Positions 40,984-51,015 of a stretch of 51,867 nucleotides of DNA are shown here, one piece after another. The notes under the pieces are model-generated. The model had not been told where the DNA came from. It searched no databases and saw nothing but the letters and a program-made list of their open reading frames with translations. Origin of the DNA: Pseudomonas sp. MWU13-2105 (GTDB taxonomy: Bacteria; Pseudomonadota; Gammaproteobacteria; Pseudomonadales; Pseudomonadaceae); NCBI RefSeq assembly GCF_023242315.1, contig NZ_JALLIY010000029.1, positions 1 through 51,867 on the forward strand. Reading direction: 5' to 3'. Both the position numbers and the translations under genes were made by a program. Numbering within the stretch: position 1 is the stretch's first letter; every line of letters starts with the position of its first letter.

Positions 40984-42228
40984 ATGCACGTGATCATCAC
41001 CGCCATCGGCTCAGCCGGTGACGTCCATCCCTTTGTCGGGATCGGCCGCACACTCGCCGCCCGCGGGCATCGGATAACCTTTTGCGCCAGCGCGGCGTTC
41101 GCCCCGCTGATCGAACGCTGCGGCTTCAGCTTTTTGCCATTGGGTACCCGTGAGGAATATGACGCAGTCATGACTGACCCTGCGTTGTGGCATCCCCGCA
41201 CATCGCTTCCCACCCTATGGAAAACGGTCGCCAATACGTTACGCGAACAGTATCGGCTGCTGGAACACGCATGTGACGAGCAGACCGTCATGCTGGGCTC
41301 CTTGTGGGCATTTTCCGCGCGTCTGCTCCAGGAAAAACGCGGTATCCCGCTGATCACCGCGCAAGTCTCGCCGTTCGGCTTCTGGTCGGCCGCCGCGCCC
41401 TCCACTCATCCGCCGGGAACAAACTTGCCGGCTTGGTTTCCCTATCCGCTAAAACGCACGCTGATGAGTTTCATCGAGAAAATGTTTCTTGATCGGGCCA
41501 TGGCCCCGGAACTCAATAGTTTTCGCAGCGAATTGGGCTTGCCACCGGCCAAACGCATTATCAGCCAGTGGATCTCCTCGCCCGATCGGGTATTGGGATT
41601 GTTTCCGGAGTGGCTCGCCCCCGTCCAACACGACTGGCCGGCCCAGACAGTACTGACCGGGTTCCCGTTATTCGATGAGTCCAGCTTCCAGCAGACGGAT
41701 GCCGAACTCGAGGACTTCTTGAACAAGGACTCACCGGTGGTGTTCACCCCGGGTTCGACCATGGTCGACAGTGGCCAGTATTTTGCCGCCGCGGTTCAGG
41801 CACTCAAGTTGATCAACCGTCGCGGAGTGTTTCTGACCAGCCAGCCGGTAGACCCGACAGTGGCCACCGAAGGCCGGATCCTGGTACGCCGCTACGTGCC
41901 GATGAGCCGCATCCTGCCGCAGAGTTCGGCACTGGTGCACCACGGTGGTGTCGGGACAACCGCGCTGGCGATAGCCGCCGGGGTGCCACAAATCGCCACG
42001 CCTTTTGCCCATGATCAGTTCGACAACGCCGCCCGAATGGAACGCCTGGGCTGTGGCTTGAGGGTCTTCCCTCCGGCCTCCGCCGAGGCCCTGGCAACGG
42101 CACTGGACACGGTGTTGAACAGCCAGCAAGTGCGTGCCAACTGCGAGCGCTATCGCACGTTGATGCCCAGCGGCGAATCGGCCTGTGAAGCCGCGGCGCT
42201 GCAAGTCGAGGCACTCGCCTCGCGCTGA
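40984..42228 (+). CDS. braA: Glycosyltransferase, RhlB-like (brabantamide-type rhamnosyltransferase)
   Basis: A 414-residue GT-B enzyme of the UGT/MGT superfamily resembling RhlB. The acceptor half starts IITAIGSAGDVHPFVGIGRTLAARGH; the donor half has VVFTPGSTMVDSG and the signature ALVHHGGVGTTALAIAAGVPQIA with the His-His-Gly-Gly at about 319-322, then PFAHDQFDNAARMERLGCG, which binds the nucleotide sugar. With the NRPS and monooxygenase that follow it matches BraA of the brabantamide pathway, which adds L-rhamnose (from dTDP-rhamnose) to the lipid part. No dTDP-rhamnose genes are here; the sugar would come from housekeeping metabolism. Strong AGGAAGGA site; 95 bp before the NRPS. Confidence 0.82.
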   Translation: MHVIITAIGSAGDVHPFVGIGRTLAARGHRITFCASAAFAPLIERCGFSFLPLGTREEYDAVMTDPALWHPRTSLPTLWKTVANTLREQYRLLEHACDEQTVMLGSLWAFSARLLQEKRGIPLITAQVSPFGFWSAAAPSTHPPGTNLPAWFPYPLKRTLMSFIEKMFLDRAMAPELNSFRSELGLPPAKRIISQWISSPDRVLGLFPEWLAPVQHDWPAQTVLTGFPLFDESSFQQTDAELEDFLNKDSPVVFTPGSTMVDSGQYFAAAVQALKLINRRGVFLTSQPVDPTVATEGRILVRRYVPMSRILPQSSALVHHGGVGTTALAIAAGVPQIATPFAHDQFDNAARMERLGCGLRVFPPASAEALATALDTVLNSQQVRANCERYRTLMPSGESACEAAALQVEALASR

Positions 42229-42323
42229 GCGCTGCCGCAAGACCTCATCAGGGATGATCAGTGACAGGGAGTGAACGGCCAGCCGTTTACCTTTCCTGTC
42301 GACTTTCGACAAGGACGACGAAC

Positions 42324-45300
42324 ATGCGCAACCACACTATGACCCGGGTCACGCCCTCTTCGAGTGGAGAGCCGCTGCTTTACCCACTGACCGCCCCCCA
42401 GCTGGATATCTGGCTGGACCAGAGCCTGCATGGCGAGACCCCTTTGTATAACATCGGCGGCTACGCCCGAATCAAGGGTGCGATCGATGCGGCAAGGCTG
42501 CAACGGGCCATCGACCAGGTCGTCAGCGAGCACGACGCCCTGCGTATCCAGTTGCAGCCCGGTTCGCCTGAGCATCCCTTGCCGCGCCAACGTTTCCTGG
42601 AGTCGGTCAGCGTGCCACTGGCCTGCTTCGATGTGTCGGGGCATGACGACCCTGAGGCTGCCGCGCTGGCCTCGATGGAGGAAAACCTGCAGACGCCGTT
42701 TTCCTTTGAGGGCGGCTTGCTGTTTCGCATGACCCTGTTCAAGGTTGGTGAAGAGCTCTGCTACTTCTTCGTCAATTGTCATCATCTGATTGCCGACGGC
42801 TGGGCCTTCGCCATGATCGGCCGAGCGGTCAGCCAGGCCTATAGCGCACTCCAGAATCAACAGGACGCCGCCACATCCGCGCCGACTTACCAGGCGTATG
42901 TCGAGCAACAACGCACCGACAAACACTCGCTGGCCTTTCAGCGCCAACGCCAGCACTGGCTGGATAAATACCGCAGCCTGCCCGAGCCGCTGCTCGCGCC
43001 CCGCTATGAAAGCCGCTTCGGGCAGCGCCCGGCCCCCAGCCAGAACCATGCCTGGCGCTTGCCGCGCGCGCTTTACAATCGCCTCGGCGAGCTGGCGAAG
43101 GACTCCAGCCAGGCGACGGTTTTCCACGTGATGCTGGGAGCGCTGTACAGCTACTTCACGCGCATCAGCCAACGCGATGAGCTGGTGATCGGTCTGCCCG
43201 TCCTCAACCGCGCCAATGCCACGCACAAGGCCACATTGGGTTTGTTCGTCGGCATGAGCCCGGCACGCCTCAGCCTGGGCACCGACCTGGGCTTTGGCGA
43301 GCTGGTCAGAAAAATCGCCCTGACGCTCAAGCAGGACTACCGTTATCAACGGTTTCCGTTAAGCGAACTCAATCGTGAACTCGGACTGCAGAACCTCGGC
43401 CGGCGGCAACTGTTCGACCTGGTGCTGTCCTACGAACGCGACCATGACACCTGGTATGGTCCGGCACTGGCGCAACCGGTCAAGCTCAGCAATGGATATG
43501 AACAGCAACCACTGGCGCTGCATGTTCGTGAGGCCGCGCCGGACGATGATGTGTGGATGCATTTCATCTACAACGAGGCCTATTTCGACGCGGCGCAGAT
43601 CGAGGCGCTGCAACAGCGTTTCATGAGCATCTTGCAGTGCGTGGTCGCTGACTTCGATGTCCCGGTCAAGACCCTCGAACTGATGCCGGGCACTGAACGC
43701 CGACAGATACTCGATGAGTGGAATCGCAGCGCCGTCGACTACCCGAAAGAACCGCTGCTGCATCAGTTGATAGAGACCCAGGCCGCCACTCGCCCTGAAG
43801 CGATCGCCGTCCGCTTCGAAGAGCACACGCTGACCTATGGCGAACTGAACCGCCAGGCCAATCAGTTGGCCCACAGCCTGCTCGAAGCGGGTGTTCGCCC
43901 GGACGCCCGAGTCGCCATCTGCGTGGAGCGCAGCCTGGAGATGGTGGTGGGTCTGTTGGGCATTCTCAAAGCCGGCGCCGCCTACGTGCCGATGGACCCT
44001 GGTTACCCAGCCGAGCGTTTGCAGCATATGCTCAGTGACAGTGCGCCAAGTGCCCTGATCAGCACCCGCGCGCTACTGGCGAGCCTGCCCGGCGTGACCG
44101 CGCCGGTGTTGTGCCTGGACACCGACCATGCGCGCCTGTCCCGGCAACCGGAGCACAACCCGGATGCCACGGCACTCGGCCTGACGCCACAGAACCTCGC
44201 CTATGTGATTTACACCTCCGGCTCCACGGGTTTGCCCAAAGGGGTCATGAACCAGCATGACGGGGTCGTCAACCGACTGCTCTGGGCCCGCGATGCGTAT
44301 GGCGTCGATGAGCACAGCCGGATCCTGCAGAAGACCCCGTTCAGTTTCGACGTGTCGGTCTGGGAGTTTTTCCTGCCGCTGCTCAGCGGCGCGCAACTGG
44401 TGGTCGCCGCCCCTGGCGGGCATCAGGATCCGCGCTATCTGATGGACATCATGGCGAGCACCGGCATCACCCTGCTGCATTTCGTCCCGTCGATGCTGCA
44501 GCTGTTTCTCGACCAGGTAGAGCCGCAACGCTTGCCCGCGTTGCGGCAGGTGCTGTGCAGTGGCGAAGCCTTGCCTTATGCCTTGCAGGAACGGTTTTTC
44601 GAACAGCTGCCAACAGTGCAACTGCACAACCTCTACGGTCCCACCGAAGCGGCCATCGACGTCACGTCCTGGCATTGCCGCCCGAGCCTGCACGAAGGCA
44701 TCGTTCCTATCGGCAAGCCGATCGCGAATATCCAACTGCATATCCTCGACGCAAACCTGCAACTGCTGCCGCCGGGAATCGCCGGGGAACTGCACATCGG
44801 CGGGATCGGTGTCGCGCGCGGTTACTTGAATCGCCCGGAGCTGAGCGCCGAACGCTTTATCCGCGACCCCTTCCAGGTCGCCCCCCAGGCGCGCCTGTAC
44901 AAGACCGGAGACCTGGGCCGCTGGCTGGCCGATGGCAGCATCGAGTACCTGGGACGCAACGATTTCCAGGTGAAGATTCGTGGTCTGCGTATCGAACTGG
45001 GCGAGATCGAAGCACGGTTGGTCGCGTGCCCGGGCGTCAAGGACGCGGTGGTGATCGCTCGCCAGGCGTCGGCGGACGATACCTATCTCTGCGCCTATCT
45101 GGTCGGTGAGCCGGGATATCTGCTTGCTCCGCAGGTGCTGCAGGAAGCCCTGCGCCAACAGGTACCCGACTACATGCTGCCCAGGCATCTGATTCAGCTT
45201 GAGCAGTTGCCCTTGAATGCCAACGGCAAGCTCGACCGCAAGGCCTTGCCCGAGCCCGAAGCCGACTTGGGCAGCAGCGATGGAACAGCGCCGCGCACAG

Positions 45301-48300
45301 CCCTGGAACAGTCGTTGCTCAAGCTCTGGCGCGACAACCTCAAGCGCACGACGCTGGGCATCCACGACAACTATTTCATGCTCGGCGGCGACTCCCTGAA
45401 GGTCATCCACTTGCAGGTCAGGGCCCGTGAACAAGGGTTCATGCTGACGCTGGCACAGATTTATCAGCATCCGAGCATCGCTCAACTAGCCCAGAGCATA
45501 GAGGCGCAAGGCGGCCCGTCGACGAGCCTGGCGCCCTTGACGCACACGGCGCCTTTTGCCCTGGTAGCGGAAGCGATCCGCCAGGCCAGCGCGGGGCTGT
45601 TCGATGACGTGTTCGCGGCTTCGCAGCTGCAGGTCGGGATGATCTACCACGCGATGATGCACCCGCAATCGGCGATCTATCACGATATTTTCCGCTATCG
45701 CCTGCGCCTGCGTTGGGATGCCGTGGCCTGGGAGCGGGCTTGTCGCGCCTTGATCCGGCGTCACCCGGCCTTGCGCATGTCGTTCGATGTCGGCCATGCC
45801 GACGTCCCCTTGGCCCGGGTGCACGGCACGGTCGAGGCGCCCGTGCGGGTCATCGACGCCGTCTCGCTGAGTGCGCAAGAGCGTTCCAGCGCGGTGGCCG
45901 CCTATGTCGAAGAACGCAAGCGTTACCAGGCAGATTGGCAGCAGGCGCCGCTGTACCAGTTCGGCGTGTTTGTCGCCGCGGATGAAATCGACCTGGTGTT
46001 CAGTTTCCAGCATGCGCTGCTCGACGGTTGGAGCGTGGCCACGTTGATGCGTGACCTGATCACGCTGTACACCAAGAAAGAAGGGACTGATGCGCTGCCG
46101 GCCTTGACCACGACACCAGCCGACTTCGTCAGCCTGGAGCTGGAGGCATTGGCAAACGAGGCACATGGCCGATTCTGGCGCGAATACTTGCGGGACGCCC
46201 CCGTCGCCGCCATGACCAGTTGGGTCCATGGGCAGGCCCCGGATTCGACGCCACACCGCTCGGTCTATCGGGAGCTGCCCGCGGCGGATGCGGCGCGGCT
46301 TGAAGCCTTCTGCCGCGCCCAGGACCTGCCATTGCGCGCCGTGTTGCTAGCCGCGCACGGTTTCGCCCAGGCCATCTTGTCCAATCAGCAGGAAGTGCTG
46401 TGTGGCGTCATCAGCCATGGACGGCCGGAATTCGAAGACGCTGCCTCGGTGCTGGGTTTGTTTCTCAATACCCTCCCCGTGCGCTTCAGCACCCAGGGCC
46501 AGGATTGGCTGGAGGTGATCCGCGGGGTGATGAGCCAGGAACAACTGGTGTTTGCCCATCGACGCTATCCGTTCGCACTGATTCACAGCGAAACCTCCAT
46601 GGACTTGAACGTGGTGTTCAACTACGTCGATTTTTATGTGCTCAACGACCTGCTCGCGCAGGGCCAGCAAATCCTCATCGACTGGGAAACCACGGAAGCC
46701 AGCAACTATGACTTGCTGACCACCATGGGCCGTCACCCGTCCAACGGTGCACTGATGTTGAAAATGGATTACCGCACCGCGCGCGTCGCGACCGGCCAGG
46801 TCGAGGTCTATGCCGATTACCTGCTGCGCACGCTTGAATTGATGATCACCGCCCCCCACGCCACGCCCGGCATCCCGGCCTGGCTGCCGAGCCGTGGGCG
46901 AAGCGCGCCGACAGTGGCTACGGGACTGCCCCGAGACAATCTCTCGACCTTGCTGCTGGACAGCTTCGCCCGTCACGGCGAGCGGACCGCCGTGAGTTTC
47001 GCGCAGGCCCACCTGTCCTACCGCCAGTTGGCAAACGCCAGCGCACAACTGGTCGGCTGGCTGCGCCAGCATGGTATCGGCCAGGGCGATCGGGTCGCCA
47101 TCATGCTGCCGCGCTCGCCCGACCTGATTATCGCCCTGCTGGGCGTGCTCCAGGCCGGCGCCGCTTATGTACCGATTGACCTGAGCTACCCGGAGGATCG
47201 CATCCGGCTGATTCTCGAGGATTCGCAGCCGCGCCTGGTGCTGTTCGCCGATGCCTCGGCGAACCTGATGGCGGCACTGGCCAGCACGGCGGACAAGCGT
47301 CATTGGGACAGCGTGGTGGCTGAGTTCAGCGACGACCTGCCGCGCAGCCAGGAGCTGGTTGTCTCGATTGCCGCGAGCATTGTCGGCGCGGATAACGCCT
47401 ATCTGCTCTACACCTCGGGTTCGACCGGACGCCCCAAAGGCGTGGCCATGCCGCACCGCGCATTGACCAATATGATCCTTTGGCAGAACCGCCAGCAGGC
47501 GCAAGGCACCAGTACCTTGGCCGCGCCGAAGACCCTGCAATACTCGCCCATTTCGTTCGACGTATCGTTCCAGGAGATTCTCTCGACCCTGACCTGCGGT
47601 GCCGAACTGGTGATGATCGACGAGGGGCTGCGCTACGACTTCATCCGGTTATTGAAGTTTATCTGTGCCCAGGACATCCAGCGGCTGTTTCTGCCCTACG
47701 TCGCCTTCCAGGGGCTGGCCGAAGTCGCCCGGCAGCTAGGTATCCGGCCCGTCTCGCTGCGCCAGATCAATGTGGCCGGCGAGCAGCTGAAAATCACCGC
47801 TGAAATCCGCAGCCTGGTCGAGGGGCTCGACGACTGCCGGGTCGAGAATCACTATGGTCCGACCGAAGCCCACGTAGTCACCTGCCTGAGACTTGAGGGC
47901 GCCGCGACAACCTGGCCGAGCATGCCGTCGATCGGCACGCCGATCGACGGGGTCCGCCTGCATGTCCTGGACGCGACGGGCAGCCCATGCCCGGTGGGGG
48001 TCGTGGGCGACCTGTTCATCGAAGGCGAGTGCCTGGCAAACGGTTACTGGAATCAACCCGCGCTGACTGCGGAACGCTTTGTCCAGCGTCAGTTGGAGGG
48101 CCACAGCCGACGCTTGTACAGGACCGGAGACATGGGATTTTCCTTGCCCTCGGGTGAGCTCATCTATCAAGGCCGCAGCGACGCCCAGGTAAAGATTCGC
48201 GGTTATCGCATCGAGCTGGGGGAGATCGAAGTGGCCATGCTCGGCTCCGCACAATTCGGCGCCGATATTCAGCAGGTGGCGGTGATCGACAAGCTTGCCG

Positions 48301-49646
48301 CGGATGGCAGTCGCTATCTGCTGGGCTTCGTCCAGGCCATGGAGGGTCGCCAGTTGGACCTGGACCGACTCAAGGCCGAGATGCGCCTGACGCTGCCCGA
48401 CTACATGCTGCCCAACACGCTGGTCGGTATCGCACAAATACCACTGGGCCCCACCGGCAAGATCGATCGTCAACGCCTGCGAGAGGTCGAGGTGCAAAAC
48501 ACCTTGCAACGACCTTTTACCGGCCCCAGAAATGCCCTGGAAGACTTGTTGCAGGCCTATTGGCAAGAAACCCTGGAGCTGGAGGACATCAGCGTACATG
48601 ACAACTTCTTCGAGCTCGGAGGTAATTCGCTCAAGGCGGTCCGACTGATTGCCATGCTGGCCAGGCATCAGGAGTTCGAGCCATCATTGTCCGACTTTAT
48701 CCAGGCCCCGACGATTGCCGAGTTCGCCAAAATCTTGCAACCGGGTGCGGCGAACCTTGCGGAAACCGGCGCGCTGGTGGACTTCAAGAATGCCATGCGG
48801 ACACCGACGCTGTTCCTGGTACACCCCATCGGCGGACACGTGTTGTGTTATGCCGCGCTGGCGCGCGTGCTCAAGAACCAGGTTCACCTGTATGCACTGC
48901 AAGCGCCGGGCACCTGGGATAGCCGCGAGCCGCTGCAATCGGTGCAGGCCCAGGCGCTGCATTACGCCGATGCCATTGAACAGGTCGCGCCGCAAGGTCC
49001 GCTGAATATTGGCGGCTGGTCGTATGGCGGCGTCGTCGCCTATGAACTGGCCAGTGAGTTGAAGCGCCGCGGACGGCGTCTGCATAACGTGTTCTTGCTG
49101 GATACCATCGTCCGCGTCAACCAGGACCAGGTGCAGATCGAGCGCAGCGAGTTCATGAACTGGTTCATGTGGGAATTGCTCAGCGGCGATGGCCAGGAAG
49201 AATACGACTACCACGCCCTGGACTTCTCTTCGATGAGCGACGCACAAGCCTTCGAGGCGATCAAGCAGCATGGCGTCAACCAGGGCATTTTCAACGCGAG
49301 CATCACCGTGGTGACCCTGGATCAACTGTACCGGGTCTTTCTTGCCAATTGGCAAGGGCTGCTGGACTACCGATTCCCGCCGGAGGACCTGCCACTCACC
49401 CTCTTCGCGGCGGATGTCGAGTTACCCGACGTGCTGCAAGCGCCCCATGAACTAGTGGGGACCGCCTTTCGCGATCCGTACCGTGGCTGGCGCTCGATTG
49501 CTCCAGGGGTGGAACGAATCGCCGTGGAGGGCGACCACTTGAGCATGATGCGCGAGCCGCATATCGAACGGGTCGGAGCCTTCATCCGGTCGCGCATTGA
49601 TGCGGCGCTGGCCCGGAGCGCTGAAGCCACGGCGGAATCCGCATAG
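42324..49646 (+). CDS. braB: Bimodular NRPS, C-A(Ser)-T-C-A(Pro-like)-T-TE (brabantamide synthetase type)
   Basis: A 2440-residue synthetase. Module 1: lipo-initiating-position C domain (from about 18; HHLIADG at 153-159), A domain (YTSGSTGLPKG from 630, FDVSVWE from 675, LYGPTEAAID around 770) whose eight-plus code reads D-V-W-H-L-S-L-I-D-K, the known serine code, and carrier Ser1024 in GGDSLK. Module 2: C domain with QHALLDG at 1229-1235 (catalytic second His kept), A domain (YTSGSTGRPKG from 1696, FDVSFQE from 1745, HYGPTEAH around 1843) with code D-V-Q-L-N-A-H-V-V-K, proline-like except Asn for Ile, and carrier Ser2102. The thioesterase has Ser2233 (GWSYGG), Asp2260 and His2405. It should make a fatty-acyl-Ser-Pro. 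The ATG at 42324 has AAGGA upstream; the frame is open to a GTG at 42261. No epimerase domain. Confidence 0.88.
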   Translation: MRNHTMTRVTPSSSGEPLLYPLTAPQLDIWLDQSLHGETPLYNIGGYARIKGAIDAARLQRAIDQVVSEHDALRIQLQPGSPEHPLPRQRFLESVSVPLACFDVSGHDDPEAAALASMEENLQTPFSFEGGLLFRMTLFKVGEELCYFFVNCHHLIADGWAFAMIGRAVSQAYSALQNQQDAATSAPTYQAYVEQQRTDKHSLAFQRQRQHWLDKYRSLPEPLLAPRYESRFGQRPAPSQNHAWRLPRALYNRLGELAKDSSQATVFHVMLGALYSYFTRISQRDELVIGLPVLNRANATHKATLGLFVGMSPARLSLGTDLGFGELVRKIALTLKQDYRYQRFPLSELNRELGLQNLGRRQLFDLVLSYERDHDTWYGPALAQPVKLSNGYEQQPLALHVREAAPDDDVWMHFIYNEAYFDAAQIEALQQRFMSILQCVVADFDVPVKTLELMPGTERRQILDEWNRSAVDYPKEPLLHQLIETQAATRPEAIAVRFEEHTLTYGELNRQANQLAHSLLEAGVRPDARVAICVERSLEMVVGLLGILKAGAAYVPMDPGYPAERLQHMLSDSAPSALISTRALLASLPGVTAPVLCLDTDHARLSRQPEHNPDATALGLTPQNLAYVIYTSGSTGLPKGVMNQHDGVVNRLLWARDAYGVDEHSRILQKTPFSFDVSVWEFFLPLLSGAQLVVAAPGGHQDPRYLMDIMASTGITLLHFVPSMLQLFLDQVEPQRLPALRQVLCSGEALPYALQERFFEQLPTVQLHNLYGPTEAAIDVTSWHCRPSLHEGIVPIGKPIANIQLHILDANLQLLPPGIAGELHIGGIGVARGYLNRPELSAERFIRDPFQVAPQARLYKTGDLGRWLADGSIEYLGRNDFQVKIRGLRIELGEIEARLVACPGVKDAVVIARQASADDTYLCAYLVGEPGYLLAPQVLQEALRQQVPDYMLPRHLIQLEQLPLNANGKLDRKALPEPEADLGSSDGTAPRTALEQSLLKLWRDNLKRTTLGIHDNYFMLGGDSLKVIHLQVRAREQGFMLTLAQIYQHPSIAQLAQSIEAQGGPSTSLAPLTHTAPFALVAEAIRQASAGLFDDVFAASQLQVGMIYHAMMHPQSAIYHDIFRYRLRLRWDAVAWERACRALIRRHPALRMSFDVGHADVPLARVHGTVEAPVRVIDAVSLSAQERSSAVAAYVEERKRYQADWQQAPLYQFGVFVAADEIDLVFSFQHALLDGWSVATLMRDLITLYTKKEGTDALPALTTTPADFVSLELEALANEAHGRFWREYLRDAPVAAMTSWVHGQAPDSTPHRSVYRELPAADAARLEAFCRAQDLPLRAVLLAAHGFAQAILSNQQEVLCGVISHGRPEFEDAASVLGLFLNTLPVRFSTQGQDWLEVIRGVMSQEQLVFAHRRYPFALIHSETSMDLNVVFNYVDFYVLNDLLAQGQQILIDWETTEASNYDLLTTMGRHPSNGALMLKMDYRTARVATGQVEVYADYLLRTLELMITAPHATPGIPAWLPSRGRSAPTVATGLPRDNLSTLLLDSFARHGERTAVSFAQAHLSYRQLANASAQLVGWLRQHGIGQGDRVAIMLPRSPDLIIALLGVLQAGAAYVPIDLSYPEDRIRLILEDSQPRLVLFADASANLMAALASTADKRHWDSVVAEFSDDLPRSQELVVSIAASIVGADNAYLLYTSGSTGRPKGVAMPHRALTNMILWQNRQQAQGTSTLAAPKTLQYSPISFDVSFQEILSTLTCGAELVMIDEGLRYDFIRLLKFICAQDIQRLFLPYVAFQGLAEVARQLGIRPVSLRQINVAGEQLKITAEIRSLVEGLDDCRVENHYGPTEAHVVTCLRLEGAATTWPSMPSIGTPIDGVRLHVLDATGSPCPVGVVGDLFIEGECLANGYWNQPALTAERFVQRQLEGHSRRLYRTGDMGFSLPSGELIYQGRSDAQVKIRGYRIELGEIEVAMLGSAQFGADIQQVAVIDKLAADGSRYLLGFVQAMEGRQLDLDRLKAEMRLTLPDYMLPNTLVGIAQIPLGPTGKIDRQRLREVEVQNTLQRPFTGPRNALEDLLQAYWQETLELEDISVHDNFFELGGNSLKAVRLIAMLARHQEFEPSLSDFIQAPTIAEFAKILQPGAANLAETGALVDFKNAMRTPTLFLVHPIGGHVLCYAALARVLKNQVHLYALQAPGTWDSREPLQSVQAQALHYADAIEQVAPQGPLNIGGWSYGGVVAYELASELKRRGRRLHNVFLLDTIVRVNQDQVQIERSEFMNWFMWELLSGDGQEEYDYHALDFSSMSDAQAFEAIKQHGVNQGIFNASITVVTLDQLYRVFLANWQGLLDYRFPPEDLPLTLFAADVELPDVLQAPHELVGTAFRDPYRGWRSIAPGVERIAVEGDHLSMMREPHIERVGAFIRSRIDAALARSAEATAESA

Positions 49647-49737
49647 CCATCTCCGATGCTCGCAGCGACGCGGCGGGAATAACGGCCCCGCTTGACTCCA
49701 CGCCCGGTCGTTCCGGGCCCGATAGAGGTAAAACGGC

Positions 49738-50898
49738 ATGACAGAACCCAGGAAGGCCATCGTGGCAGGTGCCGGTATCGGCGGACTGACCGCAGCCATC
49801 GCGTTGCAGCGGGCCGGCTGGCAGGTCAAGGTTTTCGAGGCGGCCCAGACGTTACGGGCCGGCGGCAGCGGCTTGTCGGTCATGGCCAATGCCATGGCGG
49901 CACTGCATTCGATCGATGCCCATGCCCCAGTGGAACAGGCGGGCCAGGTGATCCGGCAGTTCTTTTTCAAGAAGCAAAATGGCGATCCCATCACCAGCAT
50001 GCCCATCCACGAGATCGGCGAACAATTGGGCCACCCCAATATCAATATCCAACGCCCATTGCTGCTGCGGGCCCTGGCCCAGCAGCTCGCACCGGGCACC
50101 CTGACCACGGGCTTGCGCTGCGTGGGTTATGCCCATCGCCCGGATGGGGTGCAGGTGTCGTTCGAAGATGGCAGCACGCACCAGGCTGACTTGCTGATTG
50201 GCGCCGACGGCTTGAACTCGACAATCCGCCAGCAGATGCTCGGCGAAACCCCGACCCGTCCCTCCGGCTATATCGCCTGGCTGGCGGTAACACCACTCAA
50301 CCATCCGCTAATGACCGAAGGTTATGTCGCGCATTATTGGGGACGCGGCAAGCGCTTTGGCCTCTGCGATGTCGGGAATGGTCAGGCGTACTGGTGGGGA
50401 ACCTGCAACCACGACAACGCTGCGGATGCCGCCTTGAGCGTCAGTAAACAGGAAGTGCTCAGCGCCTACACGGGCTGGGCGCCGGAAGTTATCGCGGCCA
50501 TCGAGGCCACGTCCGAGAGTGCGATCTTGAAAATGCATGCCCGGGATCGCGAACCGGTGAAGCAATTCTGCGACGGCCATGTGGTGCTGTTGGGTGACGC
50601 GGCGCATCCCATGCTGCCGAGCCTGGGCCAGGGCGCCGCGCAGGCGATCGAAGATGCCGTGGTGCTGGCCGGGTACCTGGCGCGAACGCCAGACCTGCGC
50701 GGCGCGCTGGCACAGTACCAGGCGCATCGACACCCGCGGGTCAATGGGATCGTCAATGCCGCGCGCTTCATGAGCGGCATCGAACAGGCCGAGTCGAAAC
50801 TGCTCTGCTGGCTGCGCGAATGGTATTTCCGCCTGACCCCGCAGAGCAGTTTGCGCAAGAAGAACGTCGACATCCTGTCGTTCAAACCTTGCGCATAA
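49738..50898 (+). CDS. braC: FAD-dependent monooxygenase (brabantamide/pyrrolizidine pathway type)
   Basis: A 386-residue group A flavoprotein monooxygenase. The Rossmann motif is VAGAGIGGLTAAIALQRAG (Gly11-x-Gly-x-x-Gly), the NAD(P)H/FAD DG motif is LIGADGLNS, and the GD motif is LLGDAAHPMLPSLGQGAAQAIEDA with Asp287. Homologues act after bimodular Ser-Pro NRPSs (BraC; LgnC of legonmycin; PxaB of pyrrolizixenamide), oxidising the released bicycle in a Baeyer-Villiger-like step; in brabantamide this gives the cyclic carbamate. It is 91 bp after braB; a GCCCGG/CCGGGC hairpin lies in that gap (49702-49718). The symbol braC is also used for an unrelated amino acid binding protein. Confidence 0.82.
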   Translation: MTEPRKAIVAGAGIGGLTAAIALQRAGWQVKVFEAAQTLRAGGSGLSVMANAMAALHSIDAHAPVEQAGQVIRQFFFKKQNGDPITSMPIHEIGEQLGHPNINIQRPLLLRALAQQLAPGTLTTGLRCVGYAHRPDGVQVSFEDGSTHQADLLIGADGLNSTIRQQMLGETPTRPSGYIAWLAVTPLNHPLMTEGYVAHYWGRGKRFGLCDVGNGQAYWWGTCNHDNAADAALSVSKQEVLSAYTGWAPEVIAAIEATSESAILKMHARDREPVKQFCDGHVVLLGDAAHPMLPSLGQGAAQAIEDAVVLAGYLARTPDLRGALAQYQAHRHPRVNGIVNAARFMSGIEQAESKLLCWLREWYFRLTPQSSLRKKNVDILSFKPCA

Positions 50899-51015
50899 GC
50901 AGGTGATGACTCAGAGCTGTCACGGAAAAATTCGGCTTTGCTGGTTGCGGTTTCAATACCGTCCGCACGGCCCGGGACAAACTCCGACGGCCCCGCGCCG
51001 TGCCTGGGCGGCCCT

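Noticed and set aside
44073..45485. A 470-codon open frame on the minus strand inside the NRPS
   Set aside because: It is antisense to the first adenylation domain and reads as low-complexity Gln/Arg/His sequence.
50965..51003. Inverted repeat GCACGG...CCGTGC after the ABC ATPase gene as a terminator
   Set aside because: Only six pairs, a 27-base loop and no T-tract; too weak to call.
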